NCBI RefSeq assembly: GCF_019904175.1
Contig: NZ_CP061913.1
Location: forward strand, 5,580,001 to 5,644,000
Length of the DNA: 64,000 nt
Source: Dactylosporangium vinaceum
Lineage (GTDB): Bacteria > Actinomycetota > Actinomycetes > Mycobacteriales > Micromonosporaceae
Reading direction: 5' to 3'
How positions within the stretch are numbered: position 1 is the stretch's first letter; every line of letters begins with the position of its first letter. Made by a program: the position numbers and the translations under genes. Below are positions 16,902-23,428 of the stretch, one piece after another. The notes under the pieces were generated by a model. That model saw nothing but the letters and a program-made list of their open reading frames with translations. It did not search any database and had not been told where the DNA came from.

Positions 16902-16998
16902 GCGCGGCCACGGCCGGCCCGGCGCCATCACCGACGCTTATCGCTGCGCGAACCACCTGGGTCTTGGTCGCCGCGAGCGGTACCCGTGCAATGGATGC

Positions 16999-17181
16999 AT
17001 GCCTATCGTCACCGTGCTGCAAGGTCCTCGCGACGTCGAGCTGAAGCGGGATCTCGTGCGCCGCATCACCGACGCGTTCGTCGACGCCTACAAGATTCCC
17101 GCCGAGACCGTCCAGGTCTGGATTCAGGAGACGCCGCCCGAAAGCTGGGCGGCGGCCGGCACGCTCACCGCCGACCGGTAG
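16999..17181 (+). CDS. 4-oxalocrotonate tautomerase family protein
   Basis: 60 aa, the typical size. MPIVTVLQG provides the N-terminal catalytic proline after Met removal; KRDLVRRITDAFVDAYKIPAETVQVWIQE follows the beta-alpha-beta subunit pattern. It would act as a homohexamer catalysing keto-enol tautomerisation of a 2-hydroxymuconate-like or related compound. A LysR gene begins 16 bp downstream. No aromatic catabolic genes are adjacent, so the substrate is unknown. Confidence 0.82.
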   Translation: MPIVTVLQGPRDVELKRDLVRRITDAFVDAYKIPAETVQVWIQETPPESWAAAGTLTADR

Positions 17182-17197
17182 CGCCTACGGTGGCGGC

Positions 17198-18070
17198 ATG
17201 GAACTGCGCCAGCTGCGGTACTTCGTGACCGTCGCCGAGACGCTGCACTTCGGGCGGGCGGCCGAGCTGCTGCACATCGTGCAGCCCGCCGTGTCGCAGC
17301 AGATCCGCCGCCTGGAGCGGGAGCTGGGCGCGGCGCTGTTCGACCGCTCGCCGCGCCGGGTCGCCGTCACCGACGTCGGCCGGGCGTTCCTGCCGGCGGC
17401 CCGGGAGGTGCTCGCCGCGGCCGACCGGGCGCGCGCCGTCGCCGACCGGGCGGCCCGGCCGGGGCGGCGCACGCTGCGGGTCGGCACCAGCACCGGGCTC
17501 GGCGACCACCTCGACCGGGTCCTGGAGCGGCTCGCCGCCGCGGCGGCGCACCTCGACGTCGACCTCGTCTCGGCACCCGTCGGCGAGCGGCTCGCGCAGG
17601 TCGCCGAGGGGCGCCTCGACGCGGCGTTCGTGCGCGGGGAGGTCCGCCACCCGGGTGTGCGGGCCGTGCCGGTGTGGACGGACGAGCTGCTCGCCGCCGT
17701 GTCCGCCCGCGGGCCCGGCGGCCCGGTCGAGCCGGCCGAGCTGCGGGACATGCGGCTCATGCTCACCGCGCGGCGCAACCATCCGGCGCTCGTGGACCTG
17801 GTCACCGGCGCCTGCGCGGCGGCGGGGTTCGAGCCGCGGCCCGGGCCACCGGCCGGCACGCTGCAGGACACCCTGGCCGCGATCGGCGCCGGGGACGGGC
17901 TGTGGACGGTCGTCTACGCCGCGCACGCCCGGATGCTCAACACCACCCGGGTCGCGTTCCGGCCGTTCGCACCGCCGGGGCTGGCGCTGCCGACGTCACT
18001 GGCCGTGGCCGCCGCCGGGCCTGACGACGCCGTCGAGGCGCTGCTGGCGGCGGCCGCGGACCGCGCCTGA
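17198..18070 (+). CDS. LysR family transcriptional regulator
   Basis: 290 aa. The N-terminal winged helix begins MELRQLRYFVTVAETLHFGRAAELLHIVQPAVSQQIRRLERELGA (residues 1-45 region). The substrate-binding domain covers residues 90-290. TACGGT lies 6 nt before the ATG, so a separate leaderless transcript is likely even though the tautomerase gene ends just upstream. It may control the tautomerase or be read through with it; the co-inducer is unknown. Confidence 0.92.
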   Translation: MELRQLRYFVTVAETLHFGRAAELLHIVQPAVSQQIRRLERELGAALFDRSPRRVAVTDVGRAFLPAAREVLAAADRARAVADRAARPGRRTLRVGTSTGLGDHLDRVLERLAAAAAHLDVDLVSAPVGERLAQVAEGRLDAAFVRGEVRHPGVRAVPVWTDELLAAVSARGPGGPVEPAELRDMRLMLTARRNHPALVDLVTGACAAAGFEPRPGPPAGTLQDTLAAIGAGDGLWTVVYAAHARMLNTTRVAFRPFAPPGLALPTSLAVAAAGPDDAVEALLAAAADRA

Positions 18071-18124
18071 GCGCCGGCGCCCGGCGGCGGGTGGGCAGGA
18101 GCAGGGCCGCACGCCTGGCTGCGG

Positions 18125-19132
18125 TCAGATCGGCGCGGTGCTGCCCCGGACGATGAGCTCGGTGGCGAGCTCGACCCGGGCCGGTTCGACGGGCTCGCCC
18201 ATGGCCAGCTGCAGCACCATGCGGGCGGCGGTGGCGCCCATCTCGGCGAACGGCTGGCGCACGGTGGTCATCGGAGGTCCGCACCAGCGGGTGACCTCGA
18301 TGTCGTCGAAGCCCACGACGCTCAGGTCGTCGGGGATGCGCAGGCCCAGGCGGCGGGCGGCCTCGTAGACGCCCAGGGCCTGCAGGTCGTCGCCGCAGAC
18401 GACGGCGGTCGGGCGGTCGGCGGCGCTCAGGAGCTCGCGGGCCAGGTCGACGCCGTCGTCGAAGGTGAAGCGGCCGTGGCGCAGCAGCGCGGGGTCGAGG
18501 GGGTGGCCGGCGGTCTCCAGGGCGCCGCGGGACGCTTCGAGGCGGGCGCGGGCGCAGAGGTACTCCAGCGGCCCGGTGATGACCGCGATGCGCCGATGGC
18601 CCAGGTCGAGCAGGTGGCGGGTCGCGGCCACGCCGCCGCTCCAGTTCGTGGCGCCGACCGAGGGGATGGCGTGGCTCGGCTCGCCTGTCGGGTCCAGGAC
18701 GACCATCGGCACGCCGCTGGCGATGAGCTGCTCGTAGTGCCTCGCCCGGAACGCCGAGTTGACGGCGATGACCCCGGTGGGCCGGCGGGCCAGGAGCCGG
18801 TCGGCGGGGCGGCGACCGGCCGGGGCGGGGCCCTGCAGGTCGGTGAAGCCGACGGCGAGGCCGCGCTCGCGGACGGTCTGCTCGACCCCGCGCAGGATCT
18901 CCATGGCCAGGTGACTCTCCAGGCCGAAGAACGCCACCTCGATGTTGGGGGTCGTGGTGGCGGTGTCGGCGCGGCGGTACCCGTGCTCGCGCAGCAGCGC
19001 CTCCACACGGTCGCGGGTCTCCGCGGCGATCCCGGCCCGGCCGTTGAGCACCTTCGACACGGTCGGCACCGAGACCCCGGCGAGCTGCGCGATGGCGGCA
19101 ACGGTGACCTCGCCCCGCCTCCTGGCGCTCAT
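18125..19132 (-). CDS. LacI family regulator (LacI-1)
   Basis: 335 aa. The helix-turn-helix and hinge are TVAAIAQLAGVSVPTVSKVLNGRAG at residues 8-33, followed by a periplasmic-binding-protein-like sensor domain ending VVGFDDIEVTRWCGPPMTTVRQPFAEMG. It is the last member of a chain lacI-2 / three 30-codon mini-ORFs / lacI-1, each linked by ATGA overlaps. Its ATGAGC start is preceded by GGAGGTGA supplied by the third 89-bp repeat unit. It probably shares control of the xylan locus with LacI-2. Confidence 0.92.
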   Translation of the reverse strand: MSARRRGEVTVAAIAQLAGVSVPTVSKVLNGRAGIAAETRDRVEALLREHGYRRADTATTTPNIEVAFFGLESHLAMEILRGVEQTVRERGLAVGFTDLQGPAPAGRRPADRLLARRPTGVIAVNSAFRARHYEQLIASGVPMVVLDPTGEPSHAIPSVGATNWSGGVAATRHLLDLGHRRIAVITGPLEYLCARARLEASRGALETAGHPLDPALLRHGRFTFDDGVDLARELLSAADRPTAVVCGDDLQALGVYEAARRLGLRIPDDLSVVGFDDIEVTRWCGPPMTTVRQPFAEMGATAARMVLQLAMGEPVEPARVELATELIVRGSTAPI

Positions 19133-19221
19133 GCCGTCACCTCCGCAGGCTCCGGCGCCGGCCTGAGCTCCGCCCTGTCACATTGATGAGCGGCCACTCC
19201 GCTGCGCTCCGTACCGCTCAT
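19129..19221 (-). CDS. 30-codon mini-ORF, repeat unit A3
   Basis: A peptide starting MSGTERSGVAAHQCDRAELR, then PAPEPAEVTA. Its TGA overlaps the ATG of lacI-1 and its ATG overlaps the TGA of unit A2. It may serve translation coupling rather than encode a useful peptide. Confidence 0.5.
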   Translation of the reverse strand: MSGTERSGVAAHQCDRAELRPAPEPAEVTA

Positions 19222-19310
19222 GCCGTCACCTCCGCAGGCTCCGGCGCCGGCCTGAGCTCCGCCCTGCAACATTTATGAGCGGCCACTCCGCTGCGCTCCG
19301 TACCGCTCAT
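19218..19310 (-). CDS. 30-codon mini-ORF, repeat unit A2
   Basis: Same frame as its neighbours, but codons 13-15 read Lys-Cys-Cys (AAHKCC). ATGA overlaps at both ends. Expression as a peptide is unproven. Confidence 0.5.
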   Translation of the reverse strand: MSGTERSGVAAHKCCRAELRPAPEPAEVTA

Positions 19311-19399
19311 GCCGTCACCTCCGCAGGCTCCGGCGCCGGCCTGAGCTCCGCCCTGTCACACTGATGAGCGGCCACTCCGCTGCGCTCCGTACCGCTCAT
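19307..19399 (-). CDS. 30-codon mini-ORF, repeat unit A1
   Basis: Begins at the ATGA that ends lacI-2. The lacI-2 3' end offers no clear Shine-Dalgarno sequence for it, so initiation would depend on the terminating lacI-2 ribosome. The sequence is nearly identical to A3. Confidence 0.5.
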   Translation of the reverse strand: MSGTERSGVAAHQCDRAELRPAPEPAEVTA

Positions 19400-20412
19400 G
19401 CCCGGGCAGCCGTACTGTCGCGGACGATCAGCGGCGTCGCCAGCTCGAGGCGTGACGCGTCGAGCTTGTCCCCGGCGGCGAGCGTGAGGAGCATCCGGGT
19501 GGCCAGGGCGGCCATCTCGGTCAGCGGCTGGCGGACAGTGGTCAGCGGCGGGATCGACCAGCGGGCCTGCTCGAGGTCGTCGAACCCGACGACCGACAGG
19601 TCGTCGGGCACGCGCAGGCCGCGCTCGTAGAGGGCCTCGTAGGCGCCGCGGGCCATCTCGTCGGAGCAGGCGAACAGGGCGGTCGGCGGGTTCGGCAGGT
19701 CGAGCAGGGCGAGGGTCTCGCGGTAGCCGGTCGGGCTCGTGAAGTCGCCGGTGCGCACGAATCCGGGCGGGATCTGCAGGCCGGCGGCGTGCATGGCGGC
19801 CCGGTACCCGTCGATGCGCGCCTGCGAGCACAGGACGTCCTCGGGGCCGCCGATGACCGCGATCCGGCGGTGCCCGAGGCCGATGAGGTGCTCGGTCGCG
19901 GTCAGGGCGCCTGTCCAGTTCGTGGCGCCGACCGACGGCACCGCCGGGTCGGGCTGGCCGACCGGGTCGATGACGACGACGGGGATGCCGAGGCCGGACA
20001 GCTGCTCGAACTGGTCCGCGGACAGCTCCGACAGGACCAGTAACACGCCGTCCGAGCGGCGGGCGGCGAGGTTCTCCAGCCAGCCGCGGTCGGGCGCGGT
20101 GCGGACCCGGCCGTGCACGGCGGAGACGACGACGCCGGTGCCGGCCCGGTGCGCGGTCTCCTCGACGCCGGCCAGGATCTGCATGGACCACGAGTTGCCG
20201 AGGTCGACGAAGACCACGTCGATGAGGCCGGCCGCCGCGGCCGGCTGGGCCCGCCGCGGCTTGTAGCTGTGCCGGCGCAGCAGATCCTCGATCCGGTCCC
20301 GGGTGGCCGGCGCGACGTCCCGCCGGCCGTTGAGGACCTTGGACACGGTCGGCACGGAAACGCCCGCTTCTGCGGCGATCTCCGCCATCGTGGCCCGTTG
20401 GTGCGGCGGCAT
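19396..20412 (-). CDS. LacI family regulator of the xylan locus (LacI-2)
   Basis: 338 aa. DNA-binding segment TMAEIAAEAGVSVPTVSKVLNGRRDV at residues 8-33. The sensor domain shares the pattern PSVGATNWTGALTATEHLIGLGHRRIAVIGGPE with LacI-1, so the two are paralogues. ATG 20412 has AAGGGA upstream. The operator CGAAAGTTTCG at 20454-20464, within the end of the esterase gene 42 bp upstream, predicts autoregulation. The same motif appears twice in the esterase/permease divergent region. It ends in an ATGA overlap with the repeat cassette chain. Confidence 0.92.
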   Translation of the reverse strand: MPPHQRATMAEIAAEAGVSVPTVSKVLNGRRDVAPATRDRIEDLLRRHSYKPRRAQPAAAAGLIDVVFVDLGNSWSMQILAGVEETAHRAGTGVVVSAVHGRVRTAPDRGWLENLAARRSDGVLLVLSELSADQFEQLSGLGIPVVVIDPVGQPDPAVPSVGATNWTGALTATEHLIGLGHRRIAVIGGPEDVLCSQARIDGYRAAMHAAGLQIPPGFVRTGDFTSPTGYRETLALLDLPNPPTALFACSDEMARGAYEALYERGLRVPDDLSVVGFDDLEQARWSIPPLTTVRQPLTEMAALATRMLLTLAAGDKLDASRLELATPLIVRDSTAARA

Positions 20413-20447
20413 CCGGTGTCCCTTCGCGTGACTGTGGCTGCGCGAGT

Positions 20448-21356
20448 CTACTTCGAAAGTTTCGCGAGCCAATCCAGCTGTCGCATGGTGTGCAGTGCCT
20501 CGCCGCCCTCGTGGCCGTTGTACGGGTACACCTGCAGCGTTTTGTCCGTTCCGCCGTAGGCGTCGAAGGCCGCCCGGGCGGTCTCCGGGGGGCAGACGGG
20601 GTCGCGGCCGCCGACGCCGAAGTGGGCCGGGGCGGTGGCGCGGCGGGCGAACTCGACACCGTCCATGTAGGACAGTGTGCGGTGGATCCGCTCGTGGGCG
20701 TCGCGGTGCACGGCGAGGTACTGCGCGATCTCGGCATAGGGGGCGAGCCGGCTGAGCTCGAGGCCCCGCTCGATGTCGCACAGGAACGGCGCCGACGTGA
20801 GCAGCGCGAACAGGTCGGGCACCAGGCCGGCGACGGCGAGGGCGAGCCCGCCGCCCTGGCTGTTGCCGGCCGCCGTCACCCGCGCGGCGTCGACCCCGGG
20901 CAGGGCGCGGACCGCGTCGACGGCGCGGACGGCGTCGGTGATGAGCCGGCGGTAGTAGTAGTCCCGCGGGTCGAGGATGCCGTCGGTCGTCGGGCGGGAG
21001 CCGCCGGTGCCGTGGCCGCGGTGCGGGTCCGGCGTGTCGCCGCCGTTGCCGTAGAGGTCGCCCTGGCCGCGGGTGTCCATGAGCAGGTGCGCGTAGCCGG
21101 CGGCGGGCCAGGTCAGGCGCTCGATCGGCAGCCCGCGGCCGCGCCCGTAGCCGACGAACTCGACGACCGCGGGGAGGTCGGCCGTGACGCCCGCGGGGCG
21201 GGTGTACCAGGCCCGGATCGGGGCGCCGCCGAAACCGGCGAATGTGACATCCGCGGTGTCGAACAGGGGCAGCGGCGTCGTCACCCGCTGCACGCTGAGC
21301 AGTGGCGGGGTCTGCCGGGCCGCGTGGAGCGTCTCGTCCCAGAACGCGTCGAACAT
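20448..21356 (-). CDS. Acetyl xylan esterase, CE7 family
   Basis: 302 aa alpha/beta hydrolase of the cephalosporin-C deacetylase/acetyl xylan esterase family, with no signal peptide. Nucleophile Ser166 in GNSQGG, Asp252 in GGRDPVCPPETA and His282 in NGHEGG form the triad; RGQGD near residue 96 is the family RGQ motif. It removes acetyl groups from imported xylo-oligosaccharides. GAAGGAGGG precedes the ATG. It is divergent from the permease operon with a CGAAAGTTTCT box 11 bp upstream of the start, so both are under the same LacI-type control. Confidence 0.9.
   Translation of the reverse strand: MFDAFWDETLHAARQTPPLLSVQRVTTPLPLFDTADVTFAGFGGAPIRAWYTRPAGVTADLPAVVEFVGYGRGRGLPIERLTWPAAGYAHLLMDTRGQGDLYGNGGDTPDPHRGHGTGGSRPTTDGILDPRDYYYRRLITDAVRAVDAVRALPGVDAARVTAAGNSQGGGLALAVAGLVPDLFALLTSAPFLCDIERGLELSRLAPYAEIAQYLAVHRDAHERIHRTLSYMDGVEFARRATAPAHFGVGGRDPVCPPETARAAFDAYGGTDKTLQVYPYNGHEGGEALHTMRQLDWLAKLSK
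20454..20464. promoter_or_regulatory. LacI operator CGAAAGTTTCG within the esterase 3' end
   Basis: A perfect 11-bp palindrome placed in the last codons of the esterase gene, 42 bp upstream of lacI-2. Confidence 0.6.
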
Positions 21357-21366
21357 GGCCCTCCTT

Positions 21367-21377
21367 CGAAAGTTTCT
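21367..21377. promoter_or_regulatory. LacI operator CGAAAGTTTCT upstream of the esterase
   Basis: One mismatch from the perfect palindrome. It lies in the esterase leader, overlapping its ribosome binding region. Confidence 0.6.
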
Positions 21378-21406
21378 GATCGCTGGACGGTCGCCGCCGC
21401 GGGCCA

Positions 21407-21420
21407 TGGTAGCGCTACCA
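21407..21420. promoter_or_regulatory. Second-type LacI operator TGGTAGCGCTACCA
   Basis: A perfect 14-bp palindrome with central CG, a typical LacI/GalR operator form, but of a different sequence from the CGAAAGTTTCG boxes. It may be the site of LacI-1 while the other boxes bind LacI-2. Confidence 0.6.
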
Positions 21421-21483
21421 GGCAGGGTGCGAAAGATCGGCGTTTGCAAGTGTTTGCAGCTCAGTACCGTACCAGCGGATCCC

Positions 21484-21512
21484 TTGACACCATCCAGTGA
21501 AAAATCTAAATT
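21484..21512 (+). promoter_or_regulatory. Promoter TTGACA-17-TAAATT of the xylan operon
   Basis: -35 TTGACA at 21484-21489 and -10 TAAATT at 21507-21512 are 17 bp apart, a near-consensus SigA-type promoter. It is about 95 bp upstream of the permease start and just upstream of the perfect operator. Confidence 0.75.
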
Positions 21513-21535
21513 ACGCGTTGCCTCACCGGCAGTTT

Positions 21536-21550
21536 TCCGAAAGTTTCGGA
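21536..21550. promoter_or_regulatory. LacI operator TCCGAAAGTTTCGGA
   Basis: A perfect 15-bp palindrome beginning about 24 bp downstream of the -10, in the operon leader, a roadblock position for a repressor. Confidence 0.75.
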
Positions 21551-21607
21551 TTATGGCCGGCCGACTCTTGACCGACGAGGCCCGTGTCGCCTGAAGGGAA
21601 CTACCGG

Positions 21608-22528
21608 ATGGTTGTGCGAGCGCGGCGCCGAAGCTGGCGCGTGGCATTACGCCGGGACTGGCAGCTGTACTCGCTCGCCGTCGTCCCGCTGGCCTTCTTC
21701 GTCATCTTCCGGTACCTGCCGATGGCCGGGAACGTCATCGCATTCCGCCGCTACCGGCCGGGCGGGGACCTGTTCGGCACGAAGTGGGTGGGGCTGCACT
21801 ACTTCGAGATGTTCTGGGACGACCCGACGTTCTGGAAGGTCTTCACCAACACCCTCGTCATCGGCGGGCTGACGCTGCTGTTCACGTTCCCGCTGCCGAT
21901 CGTGCTGGCCCTGCTGCTCAACGAGGTCCGGTCCCGCTTCTTCAAACGGTTCGTGCAGACCGTGTCCTACCTGCCGCACTTCATGTCCATCGTGGTCGTC
22001 GCCGGCCTGGTGTTCCAGCTGCTCGCCCTCGACGGTGCGGTGAACGCGGGCATCAAGGCGGTCGGCGGGGACGCGATCCCGTTCCTGCAGCAGCCCCAGT
22101 GGTTCCGCTCGGTCTACGTCTCCTCCGAGGTCTGGCAGACCGTGGGCTGGGGCACGATCCTGTACCTCGCGGCACTGACCACGGTGGACGACCAGCTGTA
22201 CGAGGCCGCGCGGATCGACGGGGCCGGGCGATGGCGCCAGACGTGGCACGTGACGCTGCCCGGCATCCGCCCGACGATGATGACCCTGCTGATCCTCAAC
22301 GTCGGCACGTTCATGGCGGTCGGGTTCGAGAAGATCCTGCTGCTGTACAACCCGCTGACGTACCCGACCGCTGACGTCATCTCCACCTATCTCTACCGGG
22401 TCGGCGTGGTGTCGGGCAGCTTCAGCTACGCCGCCGCGATCGGGCTGTTCGAGTCGGTGATCGGGCTGACGCTCGTGCTCTCGACCAACTTCATCTCGCG
22501 CCGCGCGGTCGGGGCGAGCCTGTGGTAG
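21608..22528 (+). CDS. LplB-type ABC sugar permease
   Basis: 306 aa integral membrane subunit with six predicted helices. The N terminus DWQLYSLAVVPLAFFVIFRYLPMAGNVIAFRRYRPG is typical of the LplB group of CUT1 permeases. The EAA loop is YEAARIDGAGRWRQTWHVTLPGIRP near residue 200. ATG 21608 has AAGGGAA 7 nt upstream and is preferred over GTG 21584. It is the first gene of the glucuronoxylan operon and works with the next permease and the lipoprotein. No ATPase is encoded here, so a shared MsiK-type ATPase elsewhere is inferred. Confidence 0.92.
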   Translation: MVVRARRRSWRVALRRDWQLYSLAVVPLAFFVIFRYLPMAGNVIAFRRYRPGGDLFGTKWVGLHYFEMFWDDPTFWKVFTNTLVIGGLTLLFTFPLPIVLALLLNEVRSRFFKRFVQTVSYLPHFMSIVVVAGLVFQLLALDGAVNAGIKAVGGDAIPFLQQPQWFRSVYVSSEVWQTVGWGTILYLAALTTVDDQLYEAARIDGAGRWRQTWHVTLPGIRPTMMTLLILNVGTFMAVGFEKILLLYNPLTYPTADVISTYLYRVGVVSGSFSYAAAIGLFESVIGLTLVLSTNFISRRAVGASLW

Positions 22529-23394
22529 CCGTGGGCCGGTCGTACCGGGTCTTCCAGGTCGTCAACGCGGTGATCCTCACCGGGGTCGTGGTCCTGACGC
22601 TGTTCCCGTTCGTCAACGTCATCGCGCGGTCGTTCAGCGGGGAGGCGTACATCCAGCGGGGCGAGGTGAACTTCTGGCCGCGCGGGTTCAACACGACGAC
22701 CTACGAGCGCGTCATGAGCGACCCGGTGTTCTGGCGCAACTACGGCAACACGGTGCTCTACACCGTCGTGGCCACCGTGATCGCCATGCTGCTGACCACC
22801 ACCTACGCCTACGTGCTGTCCAAGCCCGGGCTCAAGGGCCGCACCGCGCTCATCGGCATCGCGGTGTTCACGATGTTCTTCAACGGCGGCCTGATCCCCA
22901 ACTACGTCCTGGTCAGCTCGCTCGGCCTGCGCAACACCCTGTGGGCGATCGTGCTGCCCAACGCGATAAGCGTCTTCAACCTGCTGGTGATGAAGGCGTT
23001 CTTCGAGGCGATGCCGGCGGAGCTGGAGGAGGCCGGCGCCGTCGACGGCCTGAGCACCTACGGCAACCTGCTGCGCATCACGCTGCCGCTGTCGAAGGCC
23101 GTCATCGCCACGATGACGCTGTTCTACGCCGTGTCGTTCTGGAACTCCTGGTTCTCGGCGTTCCTGTACCTCGACGACGCGAACCTGTTCCCCGTCACGA
23201 TCTACCTGCGCAACCTCATCGCCGGGGCGACCGGCGGCACGGACATCTCCATGGCCAGCGACCTGACATTGCAGATCGCCGCCAACATCCAGGCGGTCAC
23301 GATCGTGCTGACCGCGCTGCCGATCGTCATGGTCTACCCGTTCATCCAGCGCTACTTCGTCACCGGGGTCACCCTCGGCGCGGTCAAGGGCTGA
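22522..23394 (+). CDS. LplC/YtcP-type ABC sugar permease
   Basis: 290 aa with six predicted helices. Signatures are FPFVNVIARSFS near the N terminus, FTMFFNGGLIPNYVLVSSLGL and the EAA loop LEEAGAVDGLSTYGNLLRITLPLSKAVIATM. It ends FVTGVTLGAVKG, the typical YtcP tail. GTG start overlaps the previous stop by 7 bp (GTG 22531 is an alternative). It pairs with the LplB-type subunit for import of acidic xylo-oligosaccharides. Confidence 0.92.
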   Translation: MVAVGRSYRVFQVVNAVILTGVVVLTLFPFVNVIARSFSGEAYIQRGEVNFWPRGFNTTTYERVMSDPVFWRNYGNTVLYTVVATVIAMLLTTTYAYVLSKPGLKGRTALIGIAVFTMFFNGGLIPNYVLVSSLGLRNTLWAIVLPNAISVFNLLVMKAFFEAMPAELEEAGAVDGLSTYGNLLRITLPLSKAVIATMTLFYAVSFWNSWFSAFLYLDDANLFPVTIYLRNLIAGATGGTDISMASDLTLQIAANIQAVTIVLTALPIVMVYPFIQRYFVTGVTLGAVKG

Positions 23395-23428
23395 CGCGCC
23401 GCCCCGCCAGTAGGACCGAGGAGTCCAG

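Larger units (their letters stand above)
19133..19399 (-). repeat. Three tandem 89-bp coupling cassettes between lacI-2 and lacI-1
   Basis: ATG positions at 19399, 19310, 19221 and 19132 are exactly 89 bp apart; the last is the lacI-1 start. Each unit begins ATGAGCGG and contains CCGCTCAT at unit positions 29-36, a perfect 8-bp inverted repeat with the start. A second stem (CAGGC/GCCTG around a CGGCGCCGGA loop) follows, and the unit ends with GGAGGTGA placed ideally before the next ATG. The units differ from each other only in codons 13-15. The same cassette recurs at 44980-45246 and, shortened, at 29711-29781. Confidence 0.93.

Noticed and set aside
19133..19399. CRISPR-like array or transposable element as explanation of the 89-bp repeats.
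   Set aside because: No spacers between units, no cas genes, no transposase or terminal repeats; the units are directly abutting and in translational register.
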